A stretch of DNA of 64,000 nucleotides from Nocardioides sp. Soil797 (lineage in GTDB: Bacteria > Actinomycetota > Actinomycetes > Propionibacteriales > Nocardioidaceae), in the NCBI GenBank assembly GCA_001429555.1, contig LMSR01000017.1, forward strand, positions 186,001 through 250,000, read 5' to 3'. Position numbers and translations under genes: made by a program. Below, piece after piece: positions 7,872 through 16,812 of this stretch (position 1 is the stretch's first letter; each line of letters starts with the position of its first letter). The notes under the pieces were generated by a model, which saw only the letters and a program-made list of their open reading frames with translations, did not search any database and had not been told where the DNA came from.

Positions 7872-8894
7872 ATGGTCGAGGACCGCCGACTTGCCGTCCT
7901 GCGGGCGATCGTGGAGGACTACGTCTCCACCGAGGAACCCGTCGGCTCCCGGGCCCTGGTCGAGCGCCACCAGTTGGGCGTCTCCCCGGCCACCGTCCGC
8001 AACGACATGGCGGCGCTGGAGGAGGAGGGCTTCATCGCCCAGCCCCACACCAGCGCCGGCCGGGTGCCCACCGACAAGGGCTACCGGCTCTTCGTCGACC
8101 GGCTGACCACGGTCAAGCCGATGAGTGCCGCTGAGCAGCGTGCGATCGCCTCCTTCCTCGAGGGCGCTGTCGATCTCGACGACGTGGTCCAGCGCAGCGT
8201 CAGGCTGCTGGCCCAGCTGACCCGCCAGGTCGCCGTCGTCCAGTACCCCACCCTCAGCCGCAGCACGGTGCGCCACGTGGAGATCGTCGCGTTGGCCCCG
8301 ACCCGCCTGCTCCTGGTGCTGATCCTGAGCACCGGGCGGGTGGAGCAGCGGCTCGTCGAACTGGCCGAGGCGATGCCCGACGAGGACCTCTTCCGGCTGC
8401 GCACTCTGGTCAACCAGGCCGTCATAGGTGAGGTGATCGCCCAGGCCGCGACCGCTCTCGACGACGTGGTCGACCAACTGCCCCCGGGCGGCCGGCCGGT
8501 CGCCACCGCGGTCGTCGCAGCCCTGGTCGAGGCGATGTCCGACCACCGTTCCGATGCGCGGGTCGCTGTCGGTGGCACCGCCAACCTGGCGCGTTTCGGC
8601 GAAGGGTTCGACACCACCATCCGCCCCATCCTCGAGGCGCTCGAGGAGCACGTCGTGCTGCTCAAGCTGCTCGGCGAGGCCGGCAGTGGTGGCGCGGTCA
8701 CCGTGCGCATCGGACACGAAGGCCCCTACCAGGAGCTGGCCAGCACGAGTGTGGTGGCCACCGGCTACGGACCCGAGGAGCAGGCGCTCGCCTCGCTCGG
8801 CATCGTCGGACCGACCCGCATGGACTATCCCGGCACGATGGCGACGGTTCGTGCCGTCGCCCGGTACGTCTCGCGCATCCTCAACGAGGCGTGA
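7872..8894 (+). CDS. hrcA: Heat-inducible transcription repressor HrcA
   Basis: A 340-residue HrcA, the repressor that binds CIRCE and is kept active by GroEL. The N-terminal winged helix is clear: [22 protein letters not shown] followed by [35 protein letters not shown]. The GAF-like and inserted dimerisation parts follow, with [10 protein letters not shown] and [22 protein letters not shown] near the end. The ATG at 7872 has GGGAAAGG 8 nt upstream; an in-frame GTG at 7863 overlaps that site and is less likely. The perfect CIRCE 75 bp upstream indicates autoregulation, and dnaJ follows 57 bp downstream. Confidence 0.97.
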   Translation: MVEDRRLAVLRAIVEDYVSTEEPVGSRALVERHQLGVSPATVRNDMAALEEEGFIAQPHTSAGRVPTDKGYRLFVDRLTTVKPMSAAEQRAIASFLEGAVDLDDVVQRSVRLLAQLTRQVAVVQYPTLSRSTVRHVEIVALAPTRLLLVLILSTGRVEQRLVELAEAMPDEDLFRLRTLVNQAVIGEVIAQAATALDDVVDQLPPGGRPVATAVVAALVEAMSDHRSDARVAVGGTANLARFGEGFDTTIRPILEALEEHVVLLKLLGEAGSGGAVTVRIGHEGPYQELASTSVVATGYGPEEQALASLGIVGPTRMDYPGTMATVRAVARYVSRILNEA

Positions 8895-8951
8895 GACCAC
8901 CCTCCACGAGCACGAACCACCCTCCCAGCCCCACACGAACCAGAAGGACTC

Positions 8952-10127
8952 ATGAGTCAGGACCTGTACGAAATCCTCGGCGTTCCTCGCGACGCGGATG
9001 GCGACGCGATCAAGAAGGCGTACCGGAAGCTGGCCCGCCAGTTCCACCCCGACGTCAACCCCGATCCCGAGAGCCAGGACAAGTTCAAGGAGGTCTCGCT
9101 GGCCTATGAGGTGCTCAGCGACCCGCAGAAGCGGGCCTCCTACGACCGTGGCGGCGACCCCTTCGGCGGCGGCATGGGTGGCGGTGGCTTCGGCCAGGGC
9201 CAGGGCTTCTCGTTCACCGACATCATGGATGCCTTCTTCGGTGGCCAGGGTGGTGCCGGCCAGGCCGGTCGCGGGCCCAAGGCGCGCGTACGCCGTGGGC
9301 AGGACGCCCTGATCCGCCTCGAGATCGAGCTGGCCGAGGCCGCGTTCGGTGTCACCCGCGAGATCAAGGTCGACACTGCGGTCGTGTGCGAGACCTGCCA
9401 CGGCGGCGGCGCTGCCGAGGGCAGCGAGCCGGTCACCTGTGAGACCTGTCGTGGAGCCGGGGAGGTCGCTCACGTGCAGCGCTCGTTCCTCGGAGAGATC
9501 CGCACCCTGCGCCCGTGCGCCGCCTGCCGCGGATTCGGATCGATCATCCCCGACCCGTGCCGGGACTGCTCCGGCGACGGGCGGGTGCGCTCGCGTCGTG
9601 GCCTGACGGTGAAGATCCCGGCCGGCGTCGACACCGGGACCCGGGTCCAGCTCAGCGGCCAGGGTGAGGTCGGCCCCGGTGGCGGTCCGGCCGGCGACCT
9701 CTTCGTCGAGATCCACGTCGCCCGGCACGAGACCTTCACCCGCCACGGCTCCGACCTGCGGTGCTCGGTCGCGGTGCCGATGACGGCCGCTGCCCTCGGC
9801 GCGACCCTGACCCTGCCGACCCTCGAGGCCGACATCGCCGAGGCCGACTCCGAGGTGGAGACCAGCTTCCCGCTCGAGGTGAAGCCCGGCACCCAGTCCG
9901 GCACCGAGCACGTCCTGCGAGCCAAGGGCGTGCCGGGGCTGCGCAACGTCGGGCGCGGCGACCTGATCGTCACCGTCGTCGTGGAGACCCCGACGAAGCT
10001 CGACCCACGCCAGGAGGAGCTCCTGCGCGAGCTGGCCTCCCTGCGCGAGGAGGAGACGCCCACCGGCAACGTCCAGGCCAGTCACAAGAGCGTCTTCGGT
10101 CGACTGCGCGACGCGTTCAACCACTGA
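8952..10127 (+). CDS. dnaJ: Chaperone protein DnaJ (DnaJ2-type)
   Basis: A 391-residue co-chaperone that stimulates DnaK ATP hydrolysis and delivers substrates. The J domain carries HPD at residues 32-34. A Gly/Phe-rich linker follows ([15 protein letters not shown]). The zinc-binding region has four CxxCxGxG-type repeats ([32 protein letters not shown]). The C-terminal substrate-binding and dimerisation domains are complete. Linkage directly behind hrcA, away from dnaK and grpE, is typical of the second DnaJ of actinobacteria, so dnaK is not expected here. Its stop overlaps the rsmE start. Confidence 0.97.
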   Translation: MSQDLYEILGVPRDADGDAIKKAYRKLARQFHPDVNPDPESQDKFKEVSLAYEVLSDPQKRASYDRGGDPFGGGMGGGGFGQGQGFSFTDIMDAFFGGQGGAGQAGRGPKARVRRGQDALIRLEIELAEAAFGVTREIKVDTAVVCETCHGGGAAEGSEPVTCETCRGAGEVAHVQRSFLGEIRTLRPCAACRGFGSIIPDPCRDCSGDGRVRSRRGLTVKIPAGVDTGTRVQLSGQGEVGPGGGPAGDLFVEIHVARHETFTRHGSDLRCSVAVPMTAAALGATLTLPTLEADIAEADSEVETSFPLEVKPGTQSGTEHVLRAKGVPGLRNVGRGDLIVTVVVETPTKLDPRQEELLRELASLREEETPTGNVQASHKSVFGRLRDAFNH

Positions 10128-10867
10128 TGTCCCTCCCCGTGCACCTCGTGCCCACGCTGGACGGCGTCGCCGTGGGCTCGGTCGTGGAGATCACCGGGGA
10201 CGAGGCGCACCACGCGGTGGCCGTACGCCGACTCCGGGTCGGCGAGCAGGTGGTGCTCACCGACGGGGCCGGTACGTCGGCACCCGGCGTGGTGGCCTCC
10301 ACCGGCAAGCGCGTCTTCACCGTCGAGGTCACCGACGTGCGGAGCGAGGACCGCCAGAGGCCGTCAGTGACCGTGGTCCAGGCCCTGCCCAAGGGAGACC
10401 GCGGTGAGCTGGCCGTCGAGGTGCTGACCGAGATCGGTGTCGATGTCGTCGTGCCGTGGGCCGCGTCCCGATCGGTGGCCGTCTGGCGCGGTGACCGCAT
10501 CGCCAGGTCCCACGCGAAGTGGGCCAACACGGCCCGTGAGGCCGCCAAGCAGTCTCGGCGCAGCTGGTTCCCAGCGGTGGCGCCGTTGGCCAGCACCGAC
10601 GAGGTGGCCGAGCTGTTGCGCGCCGCGGATGTTGCCGTCGTACTGCATGAGGACGCCACGCAGGCGTTGTCCACCATTCCCGTGGGCGCGGATGCCACCA
10701 TGGTGGTGGTGGTTGGCCCCGAGGGCGGTATCAGCGACGAGGAGCTGGCCACCTTCCTGGCCGGGGGCGCCGTACCGGTGCGCCTGGGGCGTGAGGTCCT
10801 GCGCACCTCGACCGCAGGAGTGGCAGCCGTGGCAGCACTGTTGGCCAGGACCCCGAGATGGTCCTGA
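10127..10867 (+). CDS. rsmE: 16S rRNA (uracil1498-N3)-methyltransferase
   Basis: A 246-residue SPOUT methyltransferase. RsmE methylates U1498 of 16S rRNA using SAM. The N-terminal PUA-like part includes GDEAHHAVAVRRLRVGEQVVLTDG. The trefoil-knot half has VVGPEGGISDEELATF and VRLGREVLRTSTAGVAAVA, which form the SAM site. The ATG overlaps the dnaJ TGA by one base, giving translational coupling. The dnaJ-rsmE pairing is conserved in actinobacteria. Confidence 0.95.
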   Translation: MSLPVHLVPTLDGVAVGSVVEITGDEAHHAVAVRRLRVGEQVVLTDGAGTSAPGVVASTGKRVFTVEVTDVRSEDRQRPSVTVVQALPKGDRGELAVEVLTEIGVDVVVPWAASRSVAVWRGDRIARSHAKWANTAREAAKQSRRSWFPAVAPLASTDEVAELLRAADVAVVLHEDATQALSTIPVGADATMVVVVGPEGGISDEELATFLAGGAVPVRLGREVLRTSTAGVAAVAALLARTPRWS

Positions 10868-10955
10868 ACCACCGGGGAGGTGTGGCGGGGGCAAGTTCGG
10901 GGAAAACCCGGATGTGGATCGGCACCGATTGAGCAACGCTGGAGGCATGACTCGG

Positions 10956-12266
10956 ATGAAGCGCCACCTGCAGGGTCTCGTGCGCAAGACGCTTCTGCGC
11001 CTCGTGCCTGCACAGACGTTGGACCTGTCGGCCCTCGACAAGGTGCCTGATTCGCTGGGCTGGCCGTTGAGGCGCGACGGCTTCGACCCGCCGGCCCGAC
11101 TGGCCGAGACCCGCAGCGACGATCCGGTGCACCACCTGACCACGTTGCTGGGGATGAACGTCTGGCTGGTCACCGGCCTTGCGGAGGGGCGCAGGGTGCT
11201 GATGGACCCGAAGGCCTACAGCACCGACATCCGTCCGTACGTCGGCAAGCGTGGCGCGGCCGACGGCGACATCGGCGGGCTCGGCTTCACCGACCCGCCC
11301 GACCACACCCGCCTGCGCAAGCTCATCACGCCCGAGTTCACGATGCACCGGCTTGCCCGGATCCGGCCGATGGTGTCCGGCATCGTCGATCGCCAGCTCG
11401 ACGAGATCGCCTCCGCTGCCCGGGCCGGTGGACCGGTCGACCTGGTGCCGACCTTCGCATTCCCGGTGCCGTTCCTGGTGATCTGCGAGCTGCTCGGCCT
11501 GCCCGACCACGACCGCGAGGTGTTCCGCGAGCTGGGCAGCGCCCGCTTCGACGTGACCGGCGGCGGCACCGGCACCCTCGGGGCCATCTCGGAGTCCCGA
11601 GAGTTCCTCAAGGAGGCCACCGCACGCCAGCGTCGTGAGCCGGGGCCGGGCCTGATCGGGCAGATCATCCGCGAGCACGGCGACGAGATCAGCGACTACG
11701 ACCTGGCCGGCCTCGCCGACGGCGTCTTCACCGGCGGCATGGAGACCAGCGCCGGGATGCTGGCGATGGGATCGGCCGTGCTGCTCGGCGACCGCGACTC
11801 CTGGCGGCGGCTCCGTGACGACGACGCGTCGGTGGAGCCGATTGTCGAAGAGCTGCTGCGCTATCTCTCCGTGGTCCAGGTTGCGTTCCCCAGGTTCGCC
11901 AAGGAGGACCGCACCGTCGGCACCCACCTGGTGCGCAAGGGCGACGTCGTGCTGGTCTCGATCCCGGGGGTCAACCGTGACCCGGCGGCGTTCGGTGACA
12001 ATGCGGACGCGTTCGACCCGGAGCGCCCAGCAGTCCCGCACCTCGCCTTTGGCCACGGGCTGCACCGCTGCATCGGCTCCGAGCTGGCCCGCATGGAGCT
12101 GCGCGCTGCGTTCCCCGGCCTGGCCCGACGCTTCCCCGACATGGAGCTGGCCGGGGGCGACCTCGGCTTCCGGCAGAGCTCGATCGTGTACGGCGTGGAC
12201 CAGGTGCCGGTGTTCCCGGAAGGCGAGGCCCGGGTGTCCGTCGGTGCGGATCCGCGGTCAGCCTAG
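10956..12266 (+). CDS. Cytochrome P450
   Basis: A 436-residue soluble bacterial P450. The haem-thiolate motif FGHGLHRCIGSELAR places the ligand cysteine at residue 372. The I-helix reads TGGMETSAGM, in which the usual acid-Thr pair is partly changed, and the K-helix ExxR is ELLR. IGGLGFTDPPDHTRLRKL is the family B-C segment. I chose the ATG at 10956 because GGAGG lies 10 nt upstream; an ATG at 10947 is only one base from that site. No ferredoxin or reductase gene is adjacent, and the substrate cannot be predicted. It is monocistronic, ending against a dispersed repeat and a convergent gene. Confidence 0.93.
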   Translation: MKRHLQGLVRKTLLRLVPAQTLDLSALDKVPDSLGWPLRRDGFDPPARLAETRSDDPVHHLTTLLGMNVWLVTGLAEGRRVLMDPKAYSTDIRPYVGKRGAADGDIGGLGFTDPPDHTRLRKLITPEFTMHRLARIRPMVSGIVDRQLDEIASAARAGGPVDLVPTFAFPVPFLVICELLGLPDHDREVFRELGSARFDVTGGGTGTLGAISESREFLKEATARQRREPGPGLIGQIIREHGDEISDYDLAGLADGVFTGGMETSAGMLAMGSAVLLGDRDSWRRLRDDDASVEPIVEELLRYLSVVQVAFPRFAKEDRTVGTHLVRKGDVVLVSIPGVNRDPAAFGDNADAFDPERPAVPHLAFGHGLHRCIGSELARMELRAAFPGLARRFPDMELAGGDLGFRQSSIVYGVDQVPVFPEGEARVSVGADPRSA

Positions 12267-12312
12267 ATTCACCGCTCTCCCGCCTGCTGCGCGTCTCCAT
12301 CCGAGCAATCCC

Positions 12313-12378
12313 GCTGCGTTGTCGCACCTCAACGGGGGCCACTTCGTTCAGACCCCGGCCCGCCTTCGGCACTCCGCC
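12313..12378. repeat. Dispersed repeat B, copy 1
   Basis: About 66 bp shared with 33027-33092. A 39-bp core (12332-12370) is identical in both copies. It can fold through GGGG/CCCC and CCG-rich arms, like REP elements. It fills the 224-bp gap between the convergent P450 and AlkZ-like genes, where I see no gene. Confidence 0.85.
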
Positions 12379-12490
12379 AAGCCAACACCCCACCGAAACG
12401 CGCTCCGCTTGCCTTTCAGCGGGGACCCCAGACTTGCCGGATCACCCGTCTGGTGACGCTCGCTACGGCGTCGATCGGTGGAATCCAGGC

Positions 12491-13534
12491 TCAGCTCGCC
12501 AGCAGTGAGCGAGTTCGCTCGATCTCCACGTCGAGCTCCTGCAGCTCGTGCCGGGTCAGCGCGCGGAACAGCTCGACTTCGATCTCGCCGTCGACGACGC
12601 GCCACAGGCCCTCCAACGAACCGTCGACGAACACGGTGTTGGCGTTGCCCCCGTTGAGGCCCATCCACCGCTTGCGGCCCTCCGGTGTGGTCACCCGATC
12701 GCGCCCGGCATGGGACAACCACACGTTGTCGTAGGTGCCGAGCAGGCGCACCGGTGCCGGCAGGTCGCCGGCGGCCAACGGAGCGTCCGGTACGTCGTGG
12801 AGCGTCCGCCCGGACTCGTCGGTGTGTCGGACCAGGTCATCCATTCCCTTGATGACCGCGCCGATGCCGGTGACTCCCGACCAGGCGGTGACGTCGGCGG
12901 CCGTGCCCGGGCCGAAGGATCTCAACCAGCGGCGGACGATCGAGGCAGCGTCGGGTTCGCGCAACGGGCGTTCGAGCCACCGGTCGACGTACTGGTAGAC
13001 GACGCCGCCGCTCTGCTTCCAGCAGCCGCGCGGTGGCATCTGGGCGAGCGGCAGGTTGACCCGCGCCAGGTTGGTGAGTGCGGTCGCCGGAACGTTCGGG
13101 AACACCGCCGAGAGACGGTTCCCGAGTTCCTTGCCGGACACGGGCCCGTCGTCGAGCAGCTCGGAGACGGTGTTCGCGAAGGCGATCGGGTCGAGGTGTC
13201 GGGCCTCGCCGACACTCTGACTTGTCGCGCGCTCCTTGTCCTGTCGGGGTTGGGTCCACTGCCGCAGGGTCAACGCGTCGTCAGGTACCAGGACATGGAT
13301 GGTGCCGCGCATGGTGAGCAGACGGACCAGGGATCGCTGCTCCAGACCGGCGCTGACGGCATACGGGTCGAAGTCGTCGATTCGGGCGGCCAGGCTGAGG
13401 TAGGGGGAGAGGTTCTCCTGGCCCTGCAGGCCGATCAGGTGCTCCACCATCTCGGACACGTCACGATGGCTGCGCTCGAGGAGGTGTTGGCGACAGAGCA
13501 GGGTGCGGTTGAGGTCGCGCGCGGTGAGCTGCAC
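12491..13534 (-). CDS. AlkZ-like winged-helix DNA glycosylase
   Basis: A 347-residue member of the winged-helix 'DNA-binding domain' family (HTH_42) whose studied members, AlkZ and YcaQ, are DNA glycosylases that remove bulky or cross-linked alkylated purines. The catalytic QxQ motif is intact as Q37-G38-Q39 in GLQGQE, at the same numbering as Streptomyces AlkZ. The segment MRGTIHVLVPDDAL and the winged helices downstream fit the family. QxQ forms are the cross-link-specific type in producers and also occur widely in non-producers. Start is GTG 6 nt after a TAGGTT box. No resistance or biosynthesis genes are nearby except an isolated P450. Confidence 0.88.
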   Translation of the reverse strand: MQLTARDLNRTLLCRQHLLERSHRDVSEMVEHLIGLQGQENLSPYLSLAARIDDFDPYAVSAGLEQRSLVRLLTMRGTIHVLVPDDALTLRQWTQPRQDKERATSQSVGEARHLDPIAFANTVSELLDDGPVSGKELGNRLSAVFPNVPATALTNLARVNLPLAQMPPRGCWKQSGGVVYQYVDRWLERPLREPDAASIVRRWLRSFGPGTAADVTAWSGVTGIGAVIKGMDDLVRHTDESGRTLHDVPDAPLAAGDLPAPVRLLGTYDNVWLSHAGRDRVTTPEGRKRWMGLNGGNANTVFVDGSLEGLWRVVDGEIEVELFRALTRHELQELDVEIERTRSLLAS

Positions 13535-13540
13535 GACCTC

Positions 13541-13546
13541 AACCTA
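13541..13546 (-). promoter_or_regulatory. -10 box of the AlkZ-like gene (leaderless pattern)
   Basis: TAGGTT on the minus strand, 6 nt before the GTG start at 13534. Confidence 0.5.
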
Positions 13547-13555
13547 GACGAGTGG

Positions 13556-14545
13556 TCACCTGACGACGACGGTCCGGGTGTCCACGTCGGGGCCGCTGCC
13601 CTCGGTGCCGCCACTGGGGTCGTCGTTGGATGCCTTGAACGTGTAGTCACCGGGCGCCAGGGTCTCGATGTCGACCTTCACCTGCCACGGGAACAGCTTG
13701 TTGCCCATCCAGCCCCCGGCGGTGCCGAAGCCGTCGGCGACCACCTTGTCGCCGTCGAGAAGCTGCCAGGTCATGTTGGCCTCGAAGCCGTTGTTGACGC
13801 CCTTCGCGGTGAACGTTCCCGAGACCTCCTGGCCCTCGGCGGGGGAGCTGATGCTCATCGTCGACAGGGTGTTGAGGACTTTCGCGTTGGCGACCGGCTC
13901 GGTCGTCGGCACTCCCAGCAGGGTGCCGGTCGGCTTGCCGTCGATCTGGAACAGCACCGGCTTGCGTCCCTTCGCGGCACCGGCCTGGGCGGTGAAGACC
14001 AGCTGCTGCACGGCCATCGTTGCGTCGGATTTCGTCGTTGACCCCGGACGCTTGGTCAGGTCATTTCCACCCGGGGAGAGATCCACGGTGATCACGCCGT
14101 CGGCGTACGACGCGTCGCCCAGGGAGGTGCCCTTCGGCCAGGGCGTGCGGTAGTCGGGGTCATCGGGCTTCGAGGTCAGCGCCTCACTGAGTGAACCGGT
14201 CAGCCTGTCGGAGCCGGCCGCGCCGGAGAGCGAGTGGAACTCGCGGAAGAGACGGGTGCCGCGGGGACTGTCACCGAGGTAGTAGACCGGCACGGCCACG
14301 TCCGTGCCCTTGCTCGGCAGGTCGGTCTCCGAGGTCGCCGACTCGGTGGGCGCGGCGGAAGCGCTGCCCGACGCAGGCGACTCGGCGGTCGCGGACGACG
14401 AGCCGGAGGGGGTGGGGTCGTCACCCGAGCTGTCGTCGGACCCGTTGTCTCCGCATGCGGTGAGGACCAGCAGCGATGCGGCAGCCAGGGCCGCCAGGGT
14501 GCCGCCGCGGCGGACGGGTCGGGGCGAGAGCGGGGACTGGGTCAT
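13556..14545 (-). CDS. GerMN/Gmad2-domain lipoprotein
   Basis: A 329-residue exported lipoprotein. A positively charged N-terminus and hydrophobic stretch end at LLVLTAC, with Cys at 31. A Ser/Thr/Ala-rich linker follows to about residue 80. A GerMN-like domain spans roughly 84-215 (VAVPVYYLGD, then GDASYADGVITVDLS and MAVQQLVFTAQA). A C-terminal Gmad2 immunoglobulin-like domain spans roughly 235-329 (MSISSPAEGQEVSGTFTAKG, FPWQVKVDIETLAPGDYTFKA). AGGAGG lies 5 nt before the ATG. It is paralogous to the protein encoded just upstream and is the last gene of the sigma-factor set. These domains occur in cell-surface proteins; the function here is unknown. Confidence 0.85.
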   Translation of the reverse strand: MTQSPLSPRPVRRGGTLAALAAASLLVLTACGDNGSDDSSGDDPTPSGSSSATAESPASGSASAAPTESATSETDLPSKGTDVAVPVYYLGDSPRGTRLFREFHSLSGAAGSDRLTGSLSEALTSKPDDPDYRTPWPKGTSLGDASYADGVITVDLSPGGNDLTKRPGSTTKSDATMAVQQLVFTAQAGAAKGRKPVLFQIDGKPTGTLLGVPTTEPVANAKVLNTLSTMSISSPAEGQEVSGTFTAKGVNNGFEANMTWQLLDGDKVVADGFGTAGGWMGNKLFPWQVKVDIETLAPGDYTFKASNDDPSGGTEGSGPDVDTRTVVVR

Positions 14546-14569
14546 GCATCCTCCTGATTTCGGTGTGAA

Positions 14570-15595
14570 TCACTTGACGATGATGGTGCGAGTGTCCTCG
14601 TCGGGTCCGGAACCCTCGCCCGTCGGATCATCGTTGTAGGCGCGGAAGGTGTAGGTGCCGGGGTCCACTCCGGCCAGGTCGACCTCGACCTGCCACGGGA
14701 ACAGCCGGTCCTCTGCCGCGCCCTGGGCGGTGCCGAAACCATCCTTGACCACCTCGCCCTCGGCGTCGATGATCTGCCACCCGACCCAGGCCTCGAACCC
14801 GTTGTTCACACCGGTCGCGGTGAACACGTCCGACACCTCGACGCCCTCACGGGGTGCGGTGATGTTCATCAGGGACAAGGTCTTGGTCACGCTCGCGTTG
14901 ACCAACGGCTCGGCGGCCGCCTGACCGAGGACCGTGTCGGAGTGCTTCCCGTCGAGGAGCAGCCGCACGGGCTTGCGGCCGTCGCCGGCGGCACCCTGGG
15001 CGGTGTAGACCAGTTGCTGGACGGCGATCGACGCTGCCTTCGCGGTCATGCCGGCAGGCCGCTGACGCAAGGACGGGCCACTGCCGGACAGGTCGACGGT
15101 GATCACCTTGCCGTCGTACGACGCGGTAGTCACGGCAGTGCCCTCGGGCCACGGGCTGCTGTAGTCGGGGTCGTACGGGTTGCCGGACACCGCTTCGTCG
15201 AGCGACAGTTGCAGCTTGTCGCCGCCGGTCGAGTGCATCGGGTGGAACTCACGGAACAGCCGTGGGCCGCGCGGCCCATCGCCGACGAAGTAGACCGGGA
15301 GCACGTAGTCAGCCCCCTCGTCGTAGTGGCCTTCACTCGTCTGGCCGGTGGGAGAGGCCGCCGGGTCCGGATCGGCGGAGTCGTCGCCGAGGTTGCCGGC
15401 GAGCGCAATCGCGGTGATCGTGGCCGCCGTGGCGACCACGGCAGCACCGGCGCCGTAGAGCCACGGGCGGCGCGAGCTCATGGTGGTCACCCGGGTGCGG
15501 TTGCGGATGTCTTCGAGGGCGTCGTCCGGCTCGATGTCGGAGACGGCGTCGGAGAGCAGCTCCCGGAGCGGATCGTGGTTCTCGGGGCGGTTCAT
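14570..15595 (-). CDS. Membrane-anchored GerMN/Gmad2 protein with anti-sigma-like N-terminus
   Basis: A 341-residue paralogue of the following lipoprotein, but with a single N-terminal transmembrane helix (about residues 45-66, LYGAGAAVVATAATITAIAL) instead of a lipobox. The cytosolic first 40 residues (DPLRELLSDAVSDIEPDDALEDIRNRT) are acidic and helical, as expected of a sigma-binding region. The extracytoplasmic GerMN and Gmad2 domains follow. The ATG overlaps the stop of the sigma-factor gene by 4 nt, so the two are translationally coupled. I infer that it is the cognate anti-sigma factor with a surface sensor. No classical zinc anti-sigma motif is present. Confidence 0.82.
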   Translation of the reverse strand: MNRPENHDPLRELLSDAVSDIEPDDALEDIRNRTRVTTMSSRRPWLYGAGAAVVATAATITAIALAGNLGDDSADPDPAASPTGQTSEGHYDEGADYVLPVYFVGDGPRGPRLFREFHPMHSTGGDKLQLSLDEAVSGNPYDPDYSSPWPEGTAVTTASYDGKVITVDLSGSGPSLRQRPAGMTAKAASIAVQQLVYTAQGAAGDGRKPVRLLLDGKHSDTVLGQAAAEPLVNASVTKTLSLMNITAPREGVEVSDVFTATGVNNGFEAWVGWQIIDAEGEVVKDGFGTAQGAAEDRLFPWQVEVDLAGVDPGTYTFRAYNDDPTGEGSGPDEDTRTIIVK

Positions 15596-16164
15596 GACTG
15601 GTCCTCCAGGACTTCGCCGAGGTGTCGGCGCAGGGAATCGGCGCCACGTGAGGCATGGCTCTTCACGGCGCCCCGGCTGATGCCGAGGGTTTCGGCGATC
15701 TGTGCCTCGGTCAGGTCGACGTAGTAGCGCAACGCGAGCACCTCGCGTTGTCGGCGGGGGAGCGCGCCCAGGGCGTCGAGGACCAGCTCCCGTCGCTCGT
15801 GGTCGAGAGCGGCCTGATCGGCCGGGGGTGCGGTCGGCGTACCCTCCCGCTTCTCGGCAGCGATGTGCCGGTCCACCACCTTGCGGTGCCGCAGCACCGA
15901 GCGTGAACGGTTGACCACGGCCTGGCGCAGGTAGGCCAGCGCCTTGTCGGGGTCCCGCAACTTGTGCCACCGGCCGTGCATGGCCACGAACGCGTCCTGC
16001 ACGACCTCCTCGGCGGTGCCCGGGTCACGCACGAGGAGCACCGACAGGCGCACGAGCGAGCGCCACTGGGCGGCGTAGAGCTGCTCGACCGCGGACTCGG
16101 CGTCGAGAGCGCGCTCCGGTGCGGTCACCGGAGGGGTCGCAGTCGTCGCCAATGCATGGGTCAT
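15592..16164 (-). CDS. ECF RNA polymerase sigma factor, SigE family
   Basis: A 190-residue sigma-70 factor of the actinobacterial SigE-like ECF group. Region 2 spans roughly residues 25-95 (LYAAQWRSLVRLSVLLVRDPGTAEEVVQDAFVAMH, then LAYLRQAVVNRSRSVLRHRK). Region 4 spans roughly 125-180 (LPRRQREVLALRYYVDLTEAQIAETLGISRGAVKSHASR). Start is the ATG at 16164; the first 15 residues are low complexity. It heads a leftward set with two GerMN/Gmad2 proteins, the first overlapping by 4 nt. It probably directs its own operon, but I could not find a convincing autoregulated promoter. Confidence 0.9.
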   Translation of the reverse strand: MTHALATTATPPVTAPERALDAESAVEQLYAAQWRSLVRLSVLLVRDPGTAEEVVQDAFVAMHGRWHKLRDPDKALAYLRQAVVNRSRSVLRHRKVVDRHIAAEKREGTPTAPPADQAALDHERRELVLDALGALPRRQREVLALRYYVDLTEAQIAETLGISRGAVKSHASRGADSLRRHLGEVLEDQS

Positions 16165-16251
16165 CACGCTAGTGGCACGCGCCAGCGCCCCGGGCGGTTT
16201 ACACGCCGGGAGCGCTTTTTGTGGCTGCTGCACCCGCTCCTGCTCTCGGAC

Positions 16252-16257
16252 TAGGGT
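16252..16257 (+). promoter_or_regulatory. -10 box of the HIT gene (leaderless pattern)
   Basis: TAGGGT lies 6 nt before the ATG at 16264. GGAG in the spacer is too close to the start to be a normal Shine-Dalgarno sequence. Confidence 0.45.
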
Positions 16258-16263
16258 GGAGCC

Positions 16264-16620
16264 ATGACGACTCCCGCACCTCCGGACGACTGCATCTTCT
16301 GCAAGATCGTGGCTGGTGACCTGCCCGCCGAGATCGTGCACGCCAGTGACTCGTCGGTGGCCTTCAAGGACCTCAACCCGCAGGCGCCGACACACTTCCT
16401 GGTGATTCCGCGCAGCCACTACGAGAACGCGGCTGAGCTGGCAGACCACGAGCCGTCGGCGCTGGCCGACCTGTTCACCACCGCCCGGGAGGTCGCCGAG
16501 AGGCAGGGCCTCGAGGGCTACCGGGCGGTGTTCAACACCGGCGCGGCGGCGCAGCAGACGGTCTTCCACGCCCACCTGCACGTCCTCGCCGGCCGTGAGC
16601 TCACCTGGCCTCCCGGCTGA
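16264..16620 (+). CDS. HIT family (HINT-type) purine nucleoside phosphoramidase-like protein
   Basis: A 118-residue histidine-triad protein. The triad HAHLHVL uses H102, H104 and H106. CIFC at residues 10-13 is the usual N-terminal pair of HINT proteins. Members hydrolyse adenosine phosphoramidates and acyl-adenylates. The length is full for the family. It is divergent from the sigma-factor gene. Upstream of phoH is a common position for this gene in actinobacteria, and a long inverted repeat separates the two here. Confidence 0.93.
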   Translation: MTTPAPPDDCIFCKIVAGDLPAEIVHASDSSVAFKDLNPQAPTHFLVIPRSHYENAAELADHEPSALADLFTTAREVAERQGLEGYRAVFNTGAAAQQTVFHAHLHVLAGRELTWPPG

Positions 16621-16648
16621 GCCGTTCTCCGGCCCCCGGCCGACGCTG

Positions 16649-16731
16649 AACGACCACGCCGACGACCACAACGCACGATAATCGCCGTTCTCGGGGTGAT
16701 TCGGGCCATTGTGGTCGTTCGCGTGGTCGCT
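16649..16731. terminator. Long inverted repeat between HIT gene and phoH
   Basis: The left arm 16649-16672 and right arm 16707-16731 pair over about 24 bp with two imperfections (ACGACCACAA against TTGTGGTCGT, and CGACCACGC against GCGTGGTCG). The loop is 34 nt. It could end HIT transcription. The arms themselves contain two direct copies of CGACCAC, so a regulatory or repeat role is also possible. Confidence 0.5.
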
Positions 16732-16812
16732 CGGGCCTCGTTCGGGGGACACGGACCGGGCGCACAAACTCGGTGTGACCGGGGACCGGTGGCGCCGTAG
16801 CATGGAGGCCTC

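Noticed and set aside
7701..10124. Very long minus-strand frame (807 codons) opposite hrcA and dnaJ
   Set aside because: It is the antisense of two clear genes and of the CIRCE operator, with no recognisable domain. High-GC coding DNA often leaves such frames open.
10868..12500. Azinomycin-like resistance or biosynthesis cluster (P450 plus AlkZ-like gene)
   Set aside because: The two genes are convergent and separated by a dispersed repeat, and no other biosynthetic gene is near. AlkZ-like genes are common outside clusters.
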